A stretch of DNA of 64,000 nucleotides from Bacteroidota bacterium (GCA_018902795.1 JAHIQD010000002.1:400502-464501); one strand, 5' to 3'. Shown: positions 34,454-43,341, numbered from the stretch's first letter. Notes: generated by a model not told the origin, from the letters alone. Numbers and translations: made by a program.

Positions 34454-35044
34454 TTAGCGGGTTAAAATAATATTGTGATCTTCCATGATTTTTCTCAGAT
34501 TAATCAGAGCATACCGTACCCTTCCCAACGTAGTATTGATACTCGTGTCGGTGTGATCTGCAATTTCCTTGAAACTCAGCCCGTCAAAAAACCGCAGTCT
34601 GATAACTTCCTGCTGGTTTTCGGGAAGATACACCAGCATCTTCATCAGATCCGTCTGAATCTGCTGACTGATTAACCGTTCCTCGATATTTTCTTCTTTT
34701 CCTGCAATCAGATCAAAAATCGAAAACTCATCGTTGTCGTAGGAAGTTTCCGAAACTTTAACGTGCTTGGACTTCAGGCGGAAATGGTCGATAATTAAAT
34801 TATGTGCTATCCTTTTGGCCCAAAGTATAAATTTTCCTTCTTCATTATAACGTCCTTCCTTAAGGGTCACAATGATTTTCATAAAAGTATCCTGGAAAAT
34901 ATCGTTGGCCAAATCTTCATCCATTAATTTATAAAATATAAAGGAAAAAAGATCTTTTTGGTGTCTCTTGATAAGTACAGCAAGGGTTTTCTCGTTACCT
35001 TTCCGGTATTCTGAGATTAACCAGCTATCTGTTTTTGTATTCAT
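34454..35044 (-). CDS. ECF-type RNA polymerase sigma factor
   Basis: A 196-residue group 4 sigma factor: region 2 (LIKRHQKDLFSFIFYKLMDEDLANDIFQDTFMKI, residues about 23-56, with the following WAKRIAHNLIIDHFR) and region 4 (LPENQQEVIRLRFFDGLSFKEIADHTDTSINTTLGRVRYAL, about 140-180). No anti-sigma gene is adjacent, and the downstream neighbour is the HAD phosphatase 200 bases away, so it appears to be a stand-alone ECF of the type common in flavobacteria. Targets unknown. Confidence 0.9.
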   Translation of the reverse strand: MNTKTDSWLISEYRKGNEKTLAVLIKRHQKDLFSFIFYKLMDEDLANDIFQDTFMKIIVTLKEGRYNEEGKFILWAKRIAHNLIIDHFRLKSKHVKVSETSYDNDEFSIFDLIAGKEENIEERLISQQIQTDLMKMLVYLPENQQEVIRLRFFDGLSFKEIADHTDTSINTTLGRVRYALINLRKIMEDHNIILTR

Positions 35045-35223
35045 AACTCACTTCTGTTTTTAACCCGAATCATTTACCCTGACATTCTAAATCAGGCTTT
35101 GGTATGGTTCAGTTTATGGTAAGAAGTATAGTTTTGTCGATAGGATCTGGTTTGTGTTTGAGAGTGTAAAAATAGTAAAAAAGTTAATACTCTGTTAAAA
35201 ATTTTGAAAACTTTAAGAAAAAT

Positions 35224-35715
35224 TTACTTTTTCGTTAAATCATGCAACATTACGAGCGGTAAATTGAGAGTAAAATTAAAATTGAAGCCTTTTAGCTCTT
35301 TTCCGTTAATTCCGTTCTTATCAATGGGAATAGCATAACCCCCTGTTACATCGACGATTCCAAATAAGGTAGCGCCAATTTTCGGAGCAAAATATTTGGT
35401 GGTCATTTCAGCACCCGCGAGAAAATAATAGGCGTGATAAAAATCTACATTTCTTTCAAAATTAATCAGAATATCACCCTGCACTTTCGGCATAATGGCG
35501 AATTCACTGTTTGCAACACCCATCAGCGCGGATGCTCCCAAGCGGTAAATCATATCGTCATTGTTTAAGAAAAGAAGCCTTCCGCCTACTTCCCCAAAAC
35601 TTTGATTCTGATACACATAACCCGCGTGAATCAGCTTATGCACCGTCATTTGAGCTTTCGCTAAGCCTGATGAAAATATCATCATTAAAATTGAAACAAC
35701 CAGAATTCTCTTCAT
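35224..35715 (-). CDS. Exported protein of unknown function, probable small barrel
   Basis: A 163-residue protein with a signal peptide (MKRILVVSILMMIFSSGLAKAQ). The mature part has alternating hydrophobic strands (GYVYQNQSFGEVGGRLLFL, GASALMGVANSEFA, AYYFLAGAEMTTKYFAPKIGATL, FNFNFTLNLPLVML) as in a small outer-membrane barrel. No family is recognised. It lies between metK and the sigma factor gene on the same strand, but the metK terminator separates it from metK. Confidence 0.65.
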   Translation of the reverse strand: MKRILVVSILMMIFSSGLAKAQMTVHKLIHAGYVYQNQSFGEVGGRLLFLNNDDMIYRLGASALMGVANSEFAIMPKVQGDILINFERNVDFYHAYYFLAGAEMTTKYFAPKIGATLFGIVDVTGGYAIPIDKNGINGKELKGFNFNFTLNLPLVMLHDLTKK

Positions 35716-35747
35716 AAATAAGATTTATCGCCGGGTAAAGTTAATTA

Positions 35748-35779
35748 AAAACTGCCTTATCGTTCTGATAAAGCAGTTT
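35748..35779 (-). terminator. Intrinsic terminator of metK
   Basis: AAACTGC-C-TTAT / ATAA-A-GCAGTTT hairpin, 12 bases after the stop, with five T following on the minus strand. Confidence 0.8.
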
Positions 35780-35791
35780 AATTATTTTAAA

Positions 35792-37075
35792 TTATATTCC
35801 AAATTCTTTTTTGACTTCTTCAACTTTGTCAAGCTTTTCCCAAGTGAAAAATTCTAAATTTTCAACAGTCAGTTCATTGCTTTTTCCTTTGTTAAAGGTC
35901 TTATTACCGACATAGTAATCTCTTCCCATGTGTCCGTAAGAAGCTGTTTCCTGATAAATCGGGTTTCTTAATTTTAAATTCTGTTCAATCGCATACGGTC
36001 TCAGATCAAAAATTTTCTGAACCTTTTCAGCGATTTCCCCGTCATGGAATTTCACTTTTGAAGTTCCGTACGTATTGATATACAAACCGCAAGGTTCTGC
36101 AACACCGATGGCGTAAGAAACCTGTACCAAAACCTCATCTGCAACACCCGCTGCTACAAGATTTTTAGCGATGTGTCTTACTGCGTACGCTGCACTTCTG
36201 TCCACTTTCGAAGGATCTTTTCCTGAAAAAGCACCACCGCCGTGAGCACCTTTCCCACCGTAAGTATCCACGATGATTTTTCTTCCCGTCAAACCGGTGT
36301 CACCGTGAGGGCCACCAATTACGAATTTTCCTGTCGGGTTGATATGGTATTTGATCTGATCATTGAAAAGCGCCTGAATTTCTGATTTCTGAGCAGCTTT
36401 AACTTTCGGTATCAGGATTTCAATGATGTCTTTTTTAATCTTTGCAAGCATTGCTTCTTCGCTTCCGAAATCATCATGCTGAGTTGAAACGACGATAGAA
36501 TCAATTCTGATGGGTTTATGATCGTCAGAATATTCAATCGTTACCTGAGATTTTGCATCCGGACGAAGATACTGAATTGCGTCATTTTCTCTTCTCAGTA
36601 CAGAAAGCTCTTTCAGAATGGTGTGTGCAAGATCCAATGCGAGGGGCATATAATTTTCGGTTTCGTTGGTTGCGTAACCGAACATCATGCCCTGGTCACC
36701 TGCGCCCTGCAGATTTGCTTTCGTTTCGAAATCTGCACCGTCTTCTGAAGCTCTGTCTACACCCTGATTAATATCAGACGACTGCTCATGAATCGCAGAA
36801 ATAACACCGCATGAATCTCCGTTGAACATATATTCGCCTTTGGTGTAACCTATTTCGTTGATTACTTTTCTTGCGATATCCTGCACATCAAGATAAGCTT
36901 TGGATTTTACTTCTCCTGCCAAAACAACCTGCCCCGTAGTTACCAGCGTTTCGCATGCAACTTTCGACGTAGGATCATAAGCCAAAAAATTATCGATAAG
37001 CGCATCGGAAATCTGATCGGCAACTTTATCAGGATGCCCCTCTGAAACGGATTCAGACGTGAATAAATATGACAT
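35792..37075 (-). CDS. metK: S-adenosylmethionine synthetase
   Basis: Makes SAM from methionine and ATP. The 427-residue protein has [19 protein letters not shown] near the start (ATP/Met loop), [12 protein letters not shown] at about 125-136, [21 protein letters not shown] at about 254-274 and [20 protein letters not shown] after it, all in usual order. It is transcribed from a perfect promoter through a SAM-II riboswitch, so SAM should repress it, a direct product feedback. Confidence 0.97.
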   Translation of the reverse strand: MSYLFTSESVSEGHPDKVADQISDALIDNFLAYDPTSKVACETLVTTGQVVLAGEVKSKAYLDVQDIARKVINEIGYTKGEYMFNGDSCGVISAIHEQSSDINQGVDRASEDGADFETKANLQGAGDQGMMFGYATNETENYMPLALDLAHTILKELSVLRRENDAIQYLRPDAKSQVTIEYSDDHKPIRIDSIVVSTQHDDFGSEEAMLAKIKKDIIEILIPKVKAAQKSEIQALFNDQIKYHINPTGKFVIGGPHGDTGLTGRKIIVDTYGGKGAHGGGAFSGKDPSKVDRSAAYAVRHIAKNLVAAGVADEVLVQVSYAIGVAEPCGLYINTYGTSKVKFHDGEIAEKVQKIFDLRPYAIEQNLKLRNPIYQETASYGHMGRDYYVGNKTFNKGKSNELTVENLEFFTWEKLDKVEEVKKEFGI

Positions 37076-37133
37076 ATTTCTTTTGTTTTTTTAATTAAAA
37101 AATTAAGAAAAAAGGAAGTGATTACAAAAGAAA

Positions 37134-37156
37134 CTAAAATAGAAATTCTGTTTTAG
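37134..37156 (-). promoter_or_regulatory. Hairpin overlapping the 3' end of the SAM-II aptamer
   Basis: CTAAAA and TTTTAG pair, with one mismatch and then AGAA/TTCT near the loop. The 5' arm on the minus strand is the conserved GCTAAAA of the aptamer. TTTCTTTTG follows, like a weak T tract. Its role as alternative fold is inference. Confidence 0.5.
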
Positions 37157-37200
37157 CATTTTTTATGGAGGTTGCAATCAGTTCAAATTTTTCCTCATGA
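37150..37200 (-). promoter_or_regulatory. SAM-II riboswitch upstream of metK
   Basis: On the minus strand the leader shows the SAM-II features in order: P1 arm GAGG, the ATTTGAACTGATTGCAA segment, P1 arm CCTC, then an A-rich link and the conserved ATGCTAAAA that forms the pseudoknot. This matches the known aptamer sequence closely (ATTGCAA before the P1 3' arm and GCUAAA at the end). It begins about 10 bases after the predicted transcription start and ends about 75 bases before the ATG, a longer gap than in proteobacterial examples. Confidence 0.85.
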
Positions 37201-37215
37201 AATTATTTCGTCTGC

Positions 37216-37245
37216 AAATTTAAAGAGTATTTGTTGAACCACAAA
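37216..37245 (-). promoter_or_regulatory. Promoter of metK (TTG-N19-TAAATTTG)
   Basis: On the minus strand TTG (37243-37245) and TAAATTTG (37216-37223) are separated by exactly 19 bases, a perfect Bacteroidota promoter. The predicted start near 37211 gives a 5' UTR of about 135 bases holding the riboswitch. Confidence 0.85.
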
Positions 37246-37265
37246 ATTTATTTGGCTAATAAAAA

Positions 37266-38210
37266 TCACTGCGGTTTTACGCTAACAAAATCTTCAGGAT
37301 TCTTATTATAACTGAGTTTACCGTTCAGAGAATTCTGAATAGAAAGTGCCATTTCATCTAAAATTTTCTGTTTGTACGTCGGTTTATAATAAATTAAACT
37401 TATTTCTCTGGTAGGAAACGGCTTTCGAAATCTTGAAATTTTATTTTTCTGGATATCAGACAATTGCGGAATTGCAAGTTCAGGAAGAATAGTAATTCCC
37501 CCCACTTTATCCACCATCTGTATTAAAGTATTGATATTGGAGGCCAGGAAATCAAGATTTTTCGGTTTCAGTGAATTCTCTTTTAAAGCACAGATATTTT
37601 CAAACTGGGTTCTGAGGCAGTTGCCCTCTTCCAAAAGCCACACTTTATTGCTGTCGATTTCTTCAGGCACCACAAAAGAATCTTTCTTGATATCTTCTGA
37701 GGAATAAATCATCAGTTCTTCATTGAAAAGAAACTGCTGATAAAATTCATTGGCAGCATCATAAGGAGTCGCAATAATTCCTGCATCCAGTTCGCCGGAT
37801 TTCAGGGATTTAATAATGCTGTCGGTGGTCATTTCTTTCACATTGAGTTCAATTTTCGGATTTTCCTGTAAAAAATCGAAAATTTCTGAAGGCAATATAA
37901 AACTCGAAACGGTAGGAATGATCCCGAGATTGAGTTTTCCGGCAAGAACATTATTTAGAAGGCTCGCTTTGTTTTTCAGTTCATTCACCGCATCGATGAC
38001 CCGTTTTGCTTCTTCGATGATCTGAATTCCGACATCAGTTGTGCGGATTGGGTGCGTCGTTCTGTCGAAAACTTTCACATCCAGCTCTTCCTCGAACTTC
38101 TGTATCATCGCACTTAACGTAGGCTGGGTTATAAAACACGCCTGAGCGGCTTTTCCGAAATGCTTGTATTTATCAACTGCGATAAGATATTCTAATTGCT
38201 GGATGTTCAT
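37266..38210 (-). CDS. oxyR: Hydrogen peroxide sensor OxyR (LysR family)
   Basis: A 314-residue LysR-type regulator: winged HTH at residues 1-60 (MNIQQLEYLIAVDKYKHFGKAAQACFITQPTLSAMI) and a substrate domain from about 90. Cys198 and Cys207 in EEGNCLRTQFENIC match the peroxide-sensing disulfide pair of OxyR in place and spacing. It is divergent from katA across a 109-base gap, the classical OxyR-catalase layout. It should activate katA when oxidised. Confidence 0.93.
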   Translation of the reverse strand: MNIQQLEYLIAVDKYKHFGKAAQACFITQPTLSAMIQKFEEELDVKVFDRTTHPIRTTDVGIQIIEEAKRVIDAVNELKNKASLLNNVLAGKLNLGIIPTVSSFILPSEIFDFLQENPKIELNVKEMTTDSIIKSLKSGELDAGIIATPYDAANEFYQQFLFNEELMIYSSEDIKKDSFVVPEEIDSNKVWLLEEGNCLRTQFENICALKENSLKPKNLDFLASNINTLIQMVDKVGGITILPELAIPQLSDIQKNKISRFRKPFPTREISLIYYKPTYKQKILDEMALSIQNSLNGKLSYNKNPEDFVSVKPQ

Positions 38211-38230
38211 CTGATTACTTTTATCTATTA

Positions 38231-38262
38231 CAAAGATACTACGTTTTCTTGATTTTAATCAA
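38231..38262 (-). promoter_or_regulatory. Promoter of oxyR (TTG-N21-TATCTTTG)
   Basis: On the minus strand TTG (38260-38262) and TATCTTTG (38231-38238) with a 21-base spacer, 20 bases before the ATG. The TTG is part of the interrupted palindrome TTGATT-TT-AATCAA at 38249-38262. Confidence 0.65.
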
Positions 38263-38292
38263 ATTTAGGGGCATATTCAACCCTGAAATCCT

Positions 38293-38300
38293 TAAATTTG
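38293..38300 (+). promoter_or_regulatory. -7 promoter element of katA (TAAATTTG)
   Basis: A perfect TAnnTTTG, 19 bases before the katA ATG. The -33 position has no TTG, which fits a promoter needing an activator such as OxyR. Confidence 0.55.
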
Positions 38301-38319
38301 TTTCCATAAAAATATATCA

Positions 38320-39819
38320 ATGGATTCTAAAAAACTTACTTCCGGTTCCGGGGCTCCTTACTTCGAACATGAAGATTCACAAACAGTTGGTGCAAGAGGT
38401 CCGGTTCTGATGCAGGATTTTATTTTACAGGAAAATTTAGCCCATTTTGTACGGGAGAGAATCCCCGAAAGAATTGTACACGCAAAAGGAAGCGGCGCTT
38501 ACGGCAAGTTTACCGTTACTCACGATATCTCGAAATATACGAAAGCCAAACTCTTTTCCAAGGTTGGCAATGAATGTAAAATGTTTGCCCGTTTTTCAAC
38601 GGTAGGTGGCGAAAAAGGAAGCGCAGATACCGAAAGAGATCCAAGAGGTTTTGCCTTAAAATTTTATACTGAAGACGGAAACTGGGATTTGGTTGGAAAC
38701 AATACACCGGTATTCTTCATCAAAGACGCAAAAAAATTTCCCGATTTTATTCATACCCAAAAAAGAGTTCCAAAAACCAATCTGAAAAGTGCAACGATGA
38801 TGTGGGATTTCTGGAGTTTGAATCCTGAGTCTCTTCATCAGGTTTTAATTTTAATGTCGGATCGCGGCACCCCTTATGGTTACAGACATATGCACGGTTT
38901 TGGATCACACACTTTTTCAATGATTAATGCTGATCATGAAAGAGTTTGGGTTAAATTCCATTTCAAAACCCAACAGGAAATAAAAAACTTCACGAATGAC
39001 GCTGCCGTAAAAATGAAAGGGGAAAATCCCGATTTTGCGCAGGAAGATCTGGTAACAGCCATTGAAAACGGTGATTTTCCGAAATGGAAAATGTACATTC
39101 AGGTGATGACCGAAGAGCAGGCCAACGAATTCCGCTGGAACCCTTTTGATGTAACAAAAGTTTGGTTTCAGAACGAATTTCCACTGATTGAAGTGGGTGA
39201 AATGGAACTTAACGAAATTCCCAATAATTTCTTCGCCCACGTGGAACAGTCGACTTTTTCGCCAAGCAACTTAATTAACGGCATCAGTTTTTCTCCAGAT
39301 AAAATGCTGCAGGGAAGATTATTTTCCTATCCCGATGCACACCGTTACAGAGTTGGCGTAAATGCAAACCAACTGGAAGTGAACCGCTGCCCTTTTGCGG
39401 TGAATAATTACCAGAGAGACGGTTTTATGGCAGATTCAAGCAACTATAAAGATTCGCCTAATTATTTTCCTAACAGTTTCGATGATATAAAACCAGACGC
39501 TGCTTACAGAAATCACGAATATGATTTAGACAGTACGAGAGTCGCGCATTTCAAACGCAACGAAAATGACGATGATCATTATACCCAGCCTGGACTTCTG
39601 TATACTAAAGCAATGGATCAGGAAGCCCGCGCAAATTTAGTATCCAACATTATCGGTTCAATGAACGGAATTTCTGGACCGAAAAGAGACGAGATCATCA
39701 ACCGCCAACTCTGCCATTTTTTCAGAGCCAACATCGAACTCGGAATGAAAATCGCCATGGGACTGCAGGTAAATATCGACATGAATATGATGAATCATAC
39801 GAAAACCAGTGAATCCTGA
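38320..39819 (+). CDS. katA: Monofunctional heme catalase
   Basis: Splits hydrogen peroxide to water and oxygen. The 499-residue small-subunit catalase has the distal His54 in ERIVHAKGSGAYG, the distal Asn near 127-128 in GNNTPVFFIKDAKKFPDFIH, and the proximal heme Tyr in RLFSYPDAHRYRVG near residue 336. There is no signal peptide, so it is cytoplasmic. Divergent from oxyR. No terminator is evident before the next gene. Confidence 0.96.
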   Translation: MDSKKLTSGSGAPYFEHEDSQTVGARGPVLMQDFILQENLAHFVRERIPERIVHAKGSGAYGKFTVTHDISKYTKAKLFSKVGNECKMFARFSTVGGEKGSADTERDPRGFALKFYTEDGNWDLVGNNTPVFFIKDAKKFPDFIHTQKRVPKTNLKSATMMWDFWSLNPESLHQVLILMSDRGTPYGYRHMHGFGSHTFSMINADHERVWVKFHFKTQQEIKNFTNDAAVKMKGENPDFAQEDLVTAIENGDFPKWKMYIQVMTEEQANEFRWNPFDVTKVWFQNEFPLIEVGEMELNEIPNNFFAHVEQSTFSPSNLINGISFSPDKMLQGRLFSYPDAHRYRVGVNANQLEVNRCPFAVNNYQRDGFMADSSNYKDSPNYFPNSFDDIKPDAAYRNHEYDLDSTRVAHFKRNENDDDHYTQPGLLYTKAMDQEARANLVSNIIGSMNGISGPKRDEIINRQLCHFFRANIELGMKIAMGLQVNIDMNMMNHTKTSES

Positions 39820-39929
39820 GTTTAATTCAAGTTCAATGTATGGAAAAAGCATCAGAATTTCACCTGTTTCTTACTTCGAGAAAAAAATGCTAATTTGCAC
39901 TTGCAGAAAAAATGTTTTTTAATAACAAT

Positions 39930-40697
39930 ATGATTTACAATAATATTATCCTGGAAACCGACGGAAAAATTGCAACCGTTACGATCAACCGGCCGGAAAG
40001 TCTCAATGCACTGAATTCACAAACCATTCAGGAGTTAAGTGATGCTTTCGGAAATTTAAATTCGGATAAGAATATCAGAGTGGTTATTCTAACCGGAAGC
40101 GGGGAGAAATCTTTCGTTGCAGGAGCCGACATCAAAGAGTTTTCGGATTTTGGCACTTCCGCTGCAGAAGAATTATCTAGAAACGGGCAGCATATTCTGT
40201 TCAATAAAATCGAAAACCTCTCCAAACCTGTCATTGCAGCTGTAAATGGTTTTGCTCTTGGCGGAGGTTTAGAACTTGCGATGGCATGCCATATCAGATA
40301 TGCTTCTGAAAACGCAAAACTTGGCTTACCGGAAGTTACTTTAGGATTGATTCCCGGCTATGGCGGGACCCAAAGACTCCCAAAGCTTGTAGGAAAAGGC
40401 TTAGCCAATGAGCTCATTTTTTCAGCAAAAATGATTAACGCACAAAGAGCAAAAGAAATCGGGCTGGTAAACGAGGTGTTTAGTTTAGAAGAACTTTTAC
40501 CTAAAACGAATGAACTTGCAGTGTTGATATCGAAAAATTCACCATTGGGGATTTCGAAAGCGATTGCCTCGGTTAATCAGTCAGATACTGAAAACGGTTT
40601 CGAAACCGAAATAAAATCTTTCGGTGAGTTATTCGAAATGGAAGATAAGAAAGAAGGGGTAGCAGCATTTTTAGAAAAAAGAAAACCTGTATTCTAA
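39930..40697 (+). CDS. Enoyl-CoA hydratase/isomerase family protein
   Basis: A 255-residue crotonase-fold enzyme. The segment SFVAGADIKEF near residue 60 and AAVNGFALGGGLELAMACHIRYA near 100 form the oxyanion hole. LGLPEVTLGLIPGYGGTQRLPKLVG near 130-150 carries both usual Glu positions of a true hydratase, so water addition in fatty-acid or amino-acid breakdown is likely. The inner ATG at 39930 is preferred; the ATG at 39912 would add MFFNNN, which is not family-like. Confidence 0.9.
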   Translation: MIYNNIILETDGKIATVTINRPESLNALNSQTIQELSDAFGNLNSDKNIRVVILTGSGEKSFVAGADIKEFSDFGTSAAEELSRNGQHILFNKIENLSKPVIAAVNGFALGGGLELAMACHIRYASENAKLGLPEVTLGLIPGYGGTQRLPKLVGKGLANELIFSAKMINAQRAKEIGLVNEVFSLEELLPKTNELAVLISKNSPLGISKAIASVNQSDTENGFETEIKSFGELFEMEDKKEGVAAFLEKRKPVF

Positions 40698-40724
40698 ACT
40701 TAAGCACTTTAAACAATTAAAAAC

Positions 40725-41375
40725 ATGAAATTCATATTCGCCCTCATCTGTCTGCTACAATTTACATTTTCGTTCGCCCAGAATAAAGAATATAAAGAAT
40801 ACTATGACAGCGGAAAATTAAAAATATCCACTTACACTGACAAGGACGGAAAATTTGATGGTGAAGCAAAATCGTATTATGAAAGCGGCAAGCTCATGGA
40901 AGAAGGCAAGTTTTCTCATGATCTCGAAGACGGGGATTTTAAAACCTATTATGAAAACGGCAAAACTGACACGCAGGGGAAATGGAAAAACGGGATAAAA
41001 ACCGGCGTATGGAAATTATATAAGGACGATGGGACATTGGAAATCATTCAGGACTGGCAGTCGGAAACCCAATACACTGAAACTCAGTTTTACCCGAATG
41101 GAAAAAAACGTTCCATAGGAACAATATACGTTCCCGACAATATCGTTTCCCAAGTCGTCAGCGGAAAAGAGGTGGAGAGAGGTGAATGGCAGTTCTTCCA
41201 TGAAAACGGAAATCTGAAAGCCTCCGGAAATTACGAAAACGGCAAGCGGAACGGCGAATGGAAATCCTATGATGAGAAAGGCACGCTAAGGAGTATCACC
41301 CAATATCTTAATGATGTCCCTTTTAAACTTATTAAAAAATTTGACGAGAAAGGAAAAGCCCTGCCTGTCGATTAA
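40725..41375 (+). CDS. Exported YwqK-like (MORN-variant repeat) protein
   Basis: A 216-residue protein with a signal peptide (MKFIFALICLLQFTFSFAQ) and about six copies of a 23-residue beta-hairpin repeat of the form YYESGKLMEEGKF-x-DGDFKTYYENGK. These are the MORN-like repeats annotated as YwqK-family antitoxin. Export to the periplasm and lack of a partner argue against an antitoxin role here; a binding or structural role is more likely. It follows the enoyl-CoA hydratase by 27 bases. Confidence 0.82.
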   Translation: MKFIFALICLLQFTFSFAQNKEYKEYYDSGKLKISTYTDKDGKFDGEAKSYYESGKLMEEGKFSHDLEDGDFKTYYENGKTDTQGKWKNGIKTGVWKLYKDDGTLEIIQDWQSETQYTETQFYPNGKKRSIGTIYVPDNIVSQVVSGKEVERGEWQFFHENGNLKASGNYENGKRNGEWKSYDEKGTLRSITQYLNDVPFKLIKKFDEKGKALPVD

Positions 41376-41471
41376 AAAGAAAGCTGTCCGTAAAATATTT
41401 TTAATTAACACACTGAAAATAATTTACTTCGCTACACAAAAGAAAAAAAACAATTAGAAAATTAAATATTT

Positions 41472-41897
41472 TTGGAACCAACTAAATTCGATAAGGCCTA
41501 TTTGAAAATGGCAATGGAATGGGCAAAACTGTCTTATTGTAAACGAAAAAAAGTAGGCGCGCTGATTGTAAAAGACCGGATGATTATTTCTGACGGTTAC
41601 AACGGAACTCCTTCAGGATTTGAAAATTGCTGCGAGGACGGTGCCGGACAAACCCATTGGTTCGTTTTGCATGCTGAAGCCAACGCGATTTTAAAATTAG
41701 CCGGTTCCACGCAGTCTGCCAAAGACGCAACGCTCTATTTAACGCTGTCGCCGTGCAAAGAATGCAGCAAACTCGTTTTACAGTCCGGAATAAAAAAAGT
41801 CATTTTCATGGACGATTATTCTGACAATTCCGGGATTGAATTTTTAAAAAATCATGGCATTGAAGTTTTAAAAATTTCTAAAGAGAGTTTGGATTAA
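41472..41897 (+). CDS. dCMP deaminase family protein
   Basis: Zinc enzyme of the cytidine/deoxycytidylate deaminase family, giving dUMP for thymidylate. The 141 residues show HAEANAIL (His ligand, catalytic Glu) near residue 66 and SPCKECSKLV (two Cys ligands) near 93, with ISDGYNGTPSGFENCCEDG between start and active site as in dCMP deaminases. The only frame-compatible start before the conserved KFDKAYLKMAMEW is a TTG at 41472, which also forms the end of a TATTTTTG box; the next ATG (41508) would remove conserved residues. Confidence 0.88.
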   Translation: MEPTKFDKAYLKMAMEWAKLSYCKRKKVGALIVKDRMIISDGYNGTPSGFENCCEDGAGQTHWFVLHAEANAILKLAGSTQSAKDATLYLTLSPCKECSKLVLQSGIKKVIFMDDYSDNSGIEFLKNHGIEVLKISKESLD

Positions 41898-41919
41898 AAA
41901 AAATTAAACACAATAACAG

Positions 41920-42828
41920 ATGATGACCTGGGATGAAAAATTAAAAGACTTTGAAAACTTCCTGAAATTTGAAAGAAATTTTTCCGACAATACGCTTGAT
42001 GCTTATTTGAGAGACATTAGAAAACTCCGCGATTACTGCGAATTTGAACTTGATAATACCGGACCTTTCGAAATTACGTATGAAAATATACAGGAATACC
42101 TGTTCCAGCTTTCCAAGAAAAAATTCAGTGAACGCTCACAGGCAAGATGGATTTCGTCCATCAAAGCTTTTTTTAAATATATGCTGGATGACGAAGCCCG
42201 CGCCGACAATCCCGCAACCCTTCTTGAAGGTCCTAAATTGGGACTTTATCTTCCCGACACCTTGAGTTTTGAAGATGTCAACAGAATTATCAAGGCGATC
42301 AATCTTTCCACCGATTTGGGAAGAAGAAACCAATGCATGATTGAAGTCCTTTACGGCTGCGGCCTGCGTGTTTCCGAATTAATTGATCTGAAAATTTCCA
42401 ACATCAATTTTAAGGAATCTTACCTGAAGGTAGAAGGAAAAGGCGACAAATCCCGTTTTGTTCCGTTGGCAACCTATACCGCAAAGCTGATTAAAGATTA
42501 TATTCTCGAAATCAGATCCAAGTACAAAGTCAATAAAAAATGTGAAGACATCCTGTTCCTCAACAGCCGCGGTTCTGCCATGTCGCGGGTCATTGTTTTC
42601 ATCATCATTAAAGAACTCACTGAAAAAGCCGGAATCAACAAGAAAATTTCCCCTCACACTTTCCGCCATTCTTTCGCCACCCATCTTTTACAGAATGGGG
42701 CCGATTTGCGTTACATTCAGGAAATGCTGGGACATTCCAGCATCACAACGACCGAAATTTACACGCATTTAAAAAATGAAGAACTTCGGGATGTGATTCT
42801 CAATTATCATCCGAGAAACAAAGTATAA
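41920..42828 (+). CDS. xerD: XerC/XerD-type tyrosine recombinase
   Basis: A 302-residue site-specific recombinase for chromosome dimer resolution at dif. An N-terminal SAM-like core-binding domain (residues 5-95) is followed by the catalytic domain with GCGLRVSEL (Arg), KGDKSRFVPL (Lys), HTFRHSFATHLLQNG (His-x-x-Arg), LGHSSITTT (His) and the nucleophile in TEIYTHL. The length and full set of catalytic residues point to a housekeeping Xer, not an integrase of a mobile element, and no element ends are nearby. It sits 22 bases after the deaminase gene and directly before the NUDIX gene. Confidence 0.92.
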   Translation: MMTWDEKLKDFENFLKFERNFSDNTLDAYLRDIRKLRDYCEFELDNTGPFEITYENIQEYLFQLSKKKFSERSQARWISSIKAFFKYMLDDEARADNPATLLEGPKLGLYLPDTLSFEDVNRIIKAINLSTDLGRRNQCMIEVLYGCGLRVSELIDLKISNINFKESYLKVEGKGDKSRFVPLATYTAKLIKDYILEIRSKYKVNKKCEDILFLNSRGSAMSRVIVFIIIKELTEKAGINKKISPHTFRHSFATHLLQNGADLRYIQEMLGHSSITTTEIYTHLKNEELRDVILNYHPRNKV

Positions 42829-43341
42829 ATGAACGACCTCAAATTCTGCCCAAAATGCGGTAACCAGACTTTGCAGTGGGACGGCGAAAAGAAATGGAGC
42901 TGTTCGGAATGCGATTATGTTCTTTACCATAATGTTGCGGGAGCGGTTGCGGTTTTGGTGAAATGCGGTAACGAAATTCTGCTGACCCGAAGAAACCAGG
43001 AACCTAAAAAAGGAAAACTCGATTTAGCAGGCGGATTTGTAGATCCAAAAGAAAGCGCGGAAGAAACGTGTGTCCGCGAACTTTACGAAGAAATGAAAAT
43101 TGAGGTTGAAATTTCCAGGTTGAAATATTTGGCGAGCTTGCCCAATATTTATGAATATAAAAATATCACTTATAACACTTTAGATCTTTTCTACGAATAT
43201 GAAGTAGCAGAAAAATTTGATGTAAATCTTGAAATTTCTGAAATTTCTGAAACGGTTTGGCTCAGAAAAGAAGAGATCAAACTTGAAGATATCGCTTTTG
43301 ATTCCCAAAGAATATTTTTCGAAAAATATAAGAAACAATAA
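42829..43341 (+). CDS. NUDIX hydrolase with N-terminal zinc ribbon
   Basis: A 170-residue protein. A Cys4 ribbon (FCPKCG at residues 6-11, CSECD at about 25-29) precedes a NUDIX domain whose box reads GGFVDPKESAEETCVRELYEEM, with the usual REx-EE residues. This is the NudC-like or ADP-ribose-type layout; the substrate is not clear. Its ATG follows the recombinase stop with no gap, so the genes are coupled. Confidence 0.9.
   Translation: MNDLKFCPKCGNQTLQWDGEKKWSCSECDYVLYHNVAGAVAVLVKCGNEILLTRRNQEPKKGKLDLAGGFVDPKESAEETCVRELYEEMKIEVEISRLKYLASLPNIYEYKNITYNTLDLFYEYEVAEKFDVNLEISEISETVWLRKEEIKLEDIAFDSQRIFFEKYKKQ

Noticed and set aside
41920..42828. Tyrosine recombinase as the sign of an integrated element.
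   Set aside because: It has housekeeping Xer length and motifs and lies among metabolic genes in tight linkage; no attachment-site repeats, tRNA target or cargo genes are next to it.
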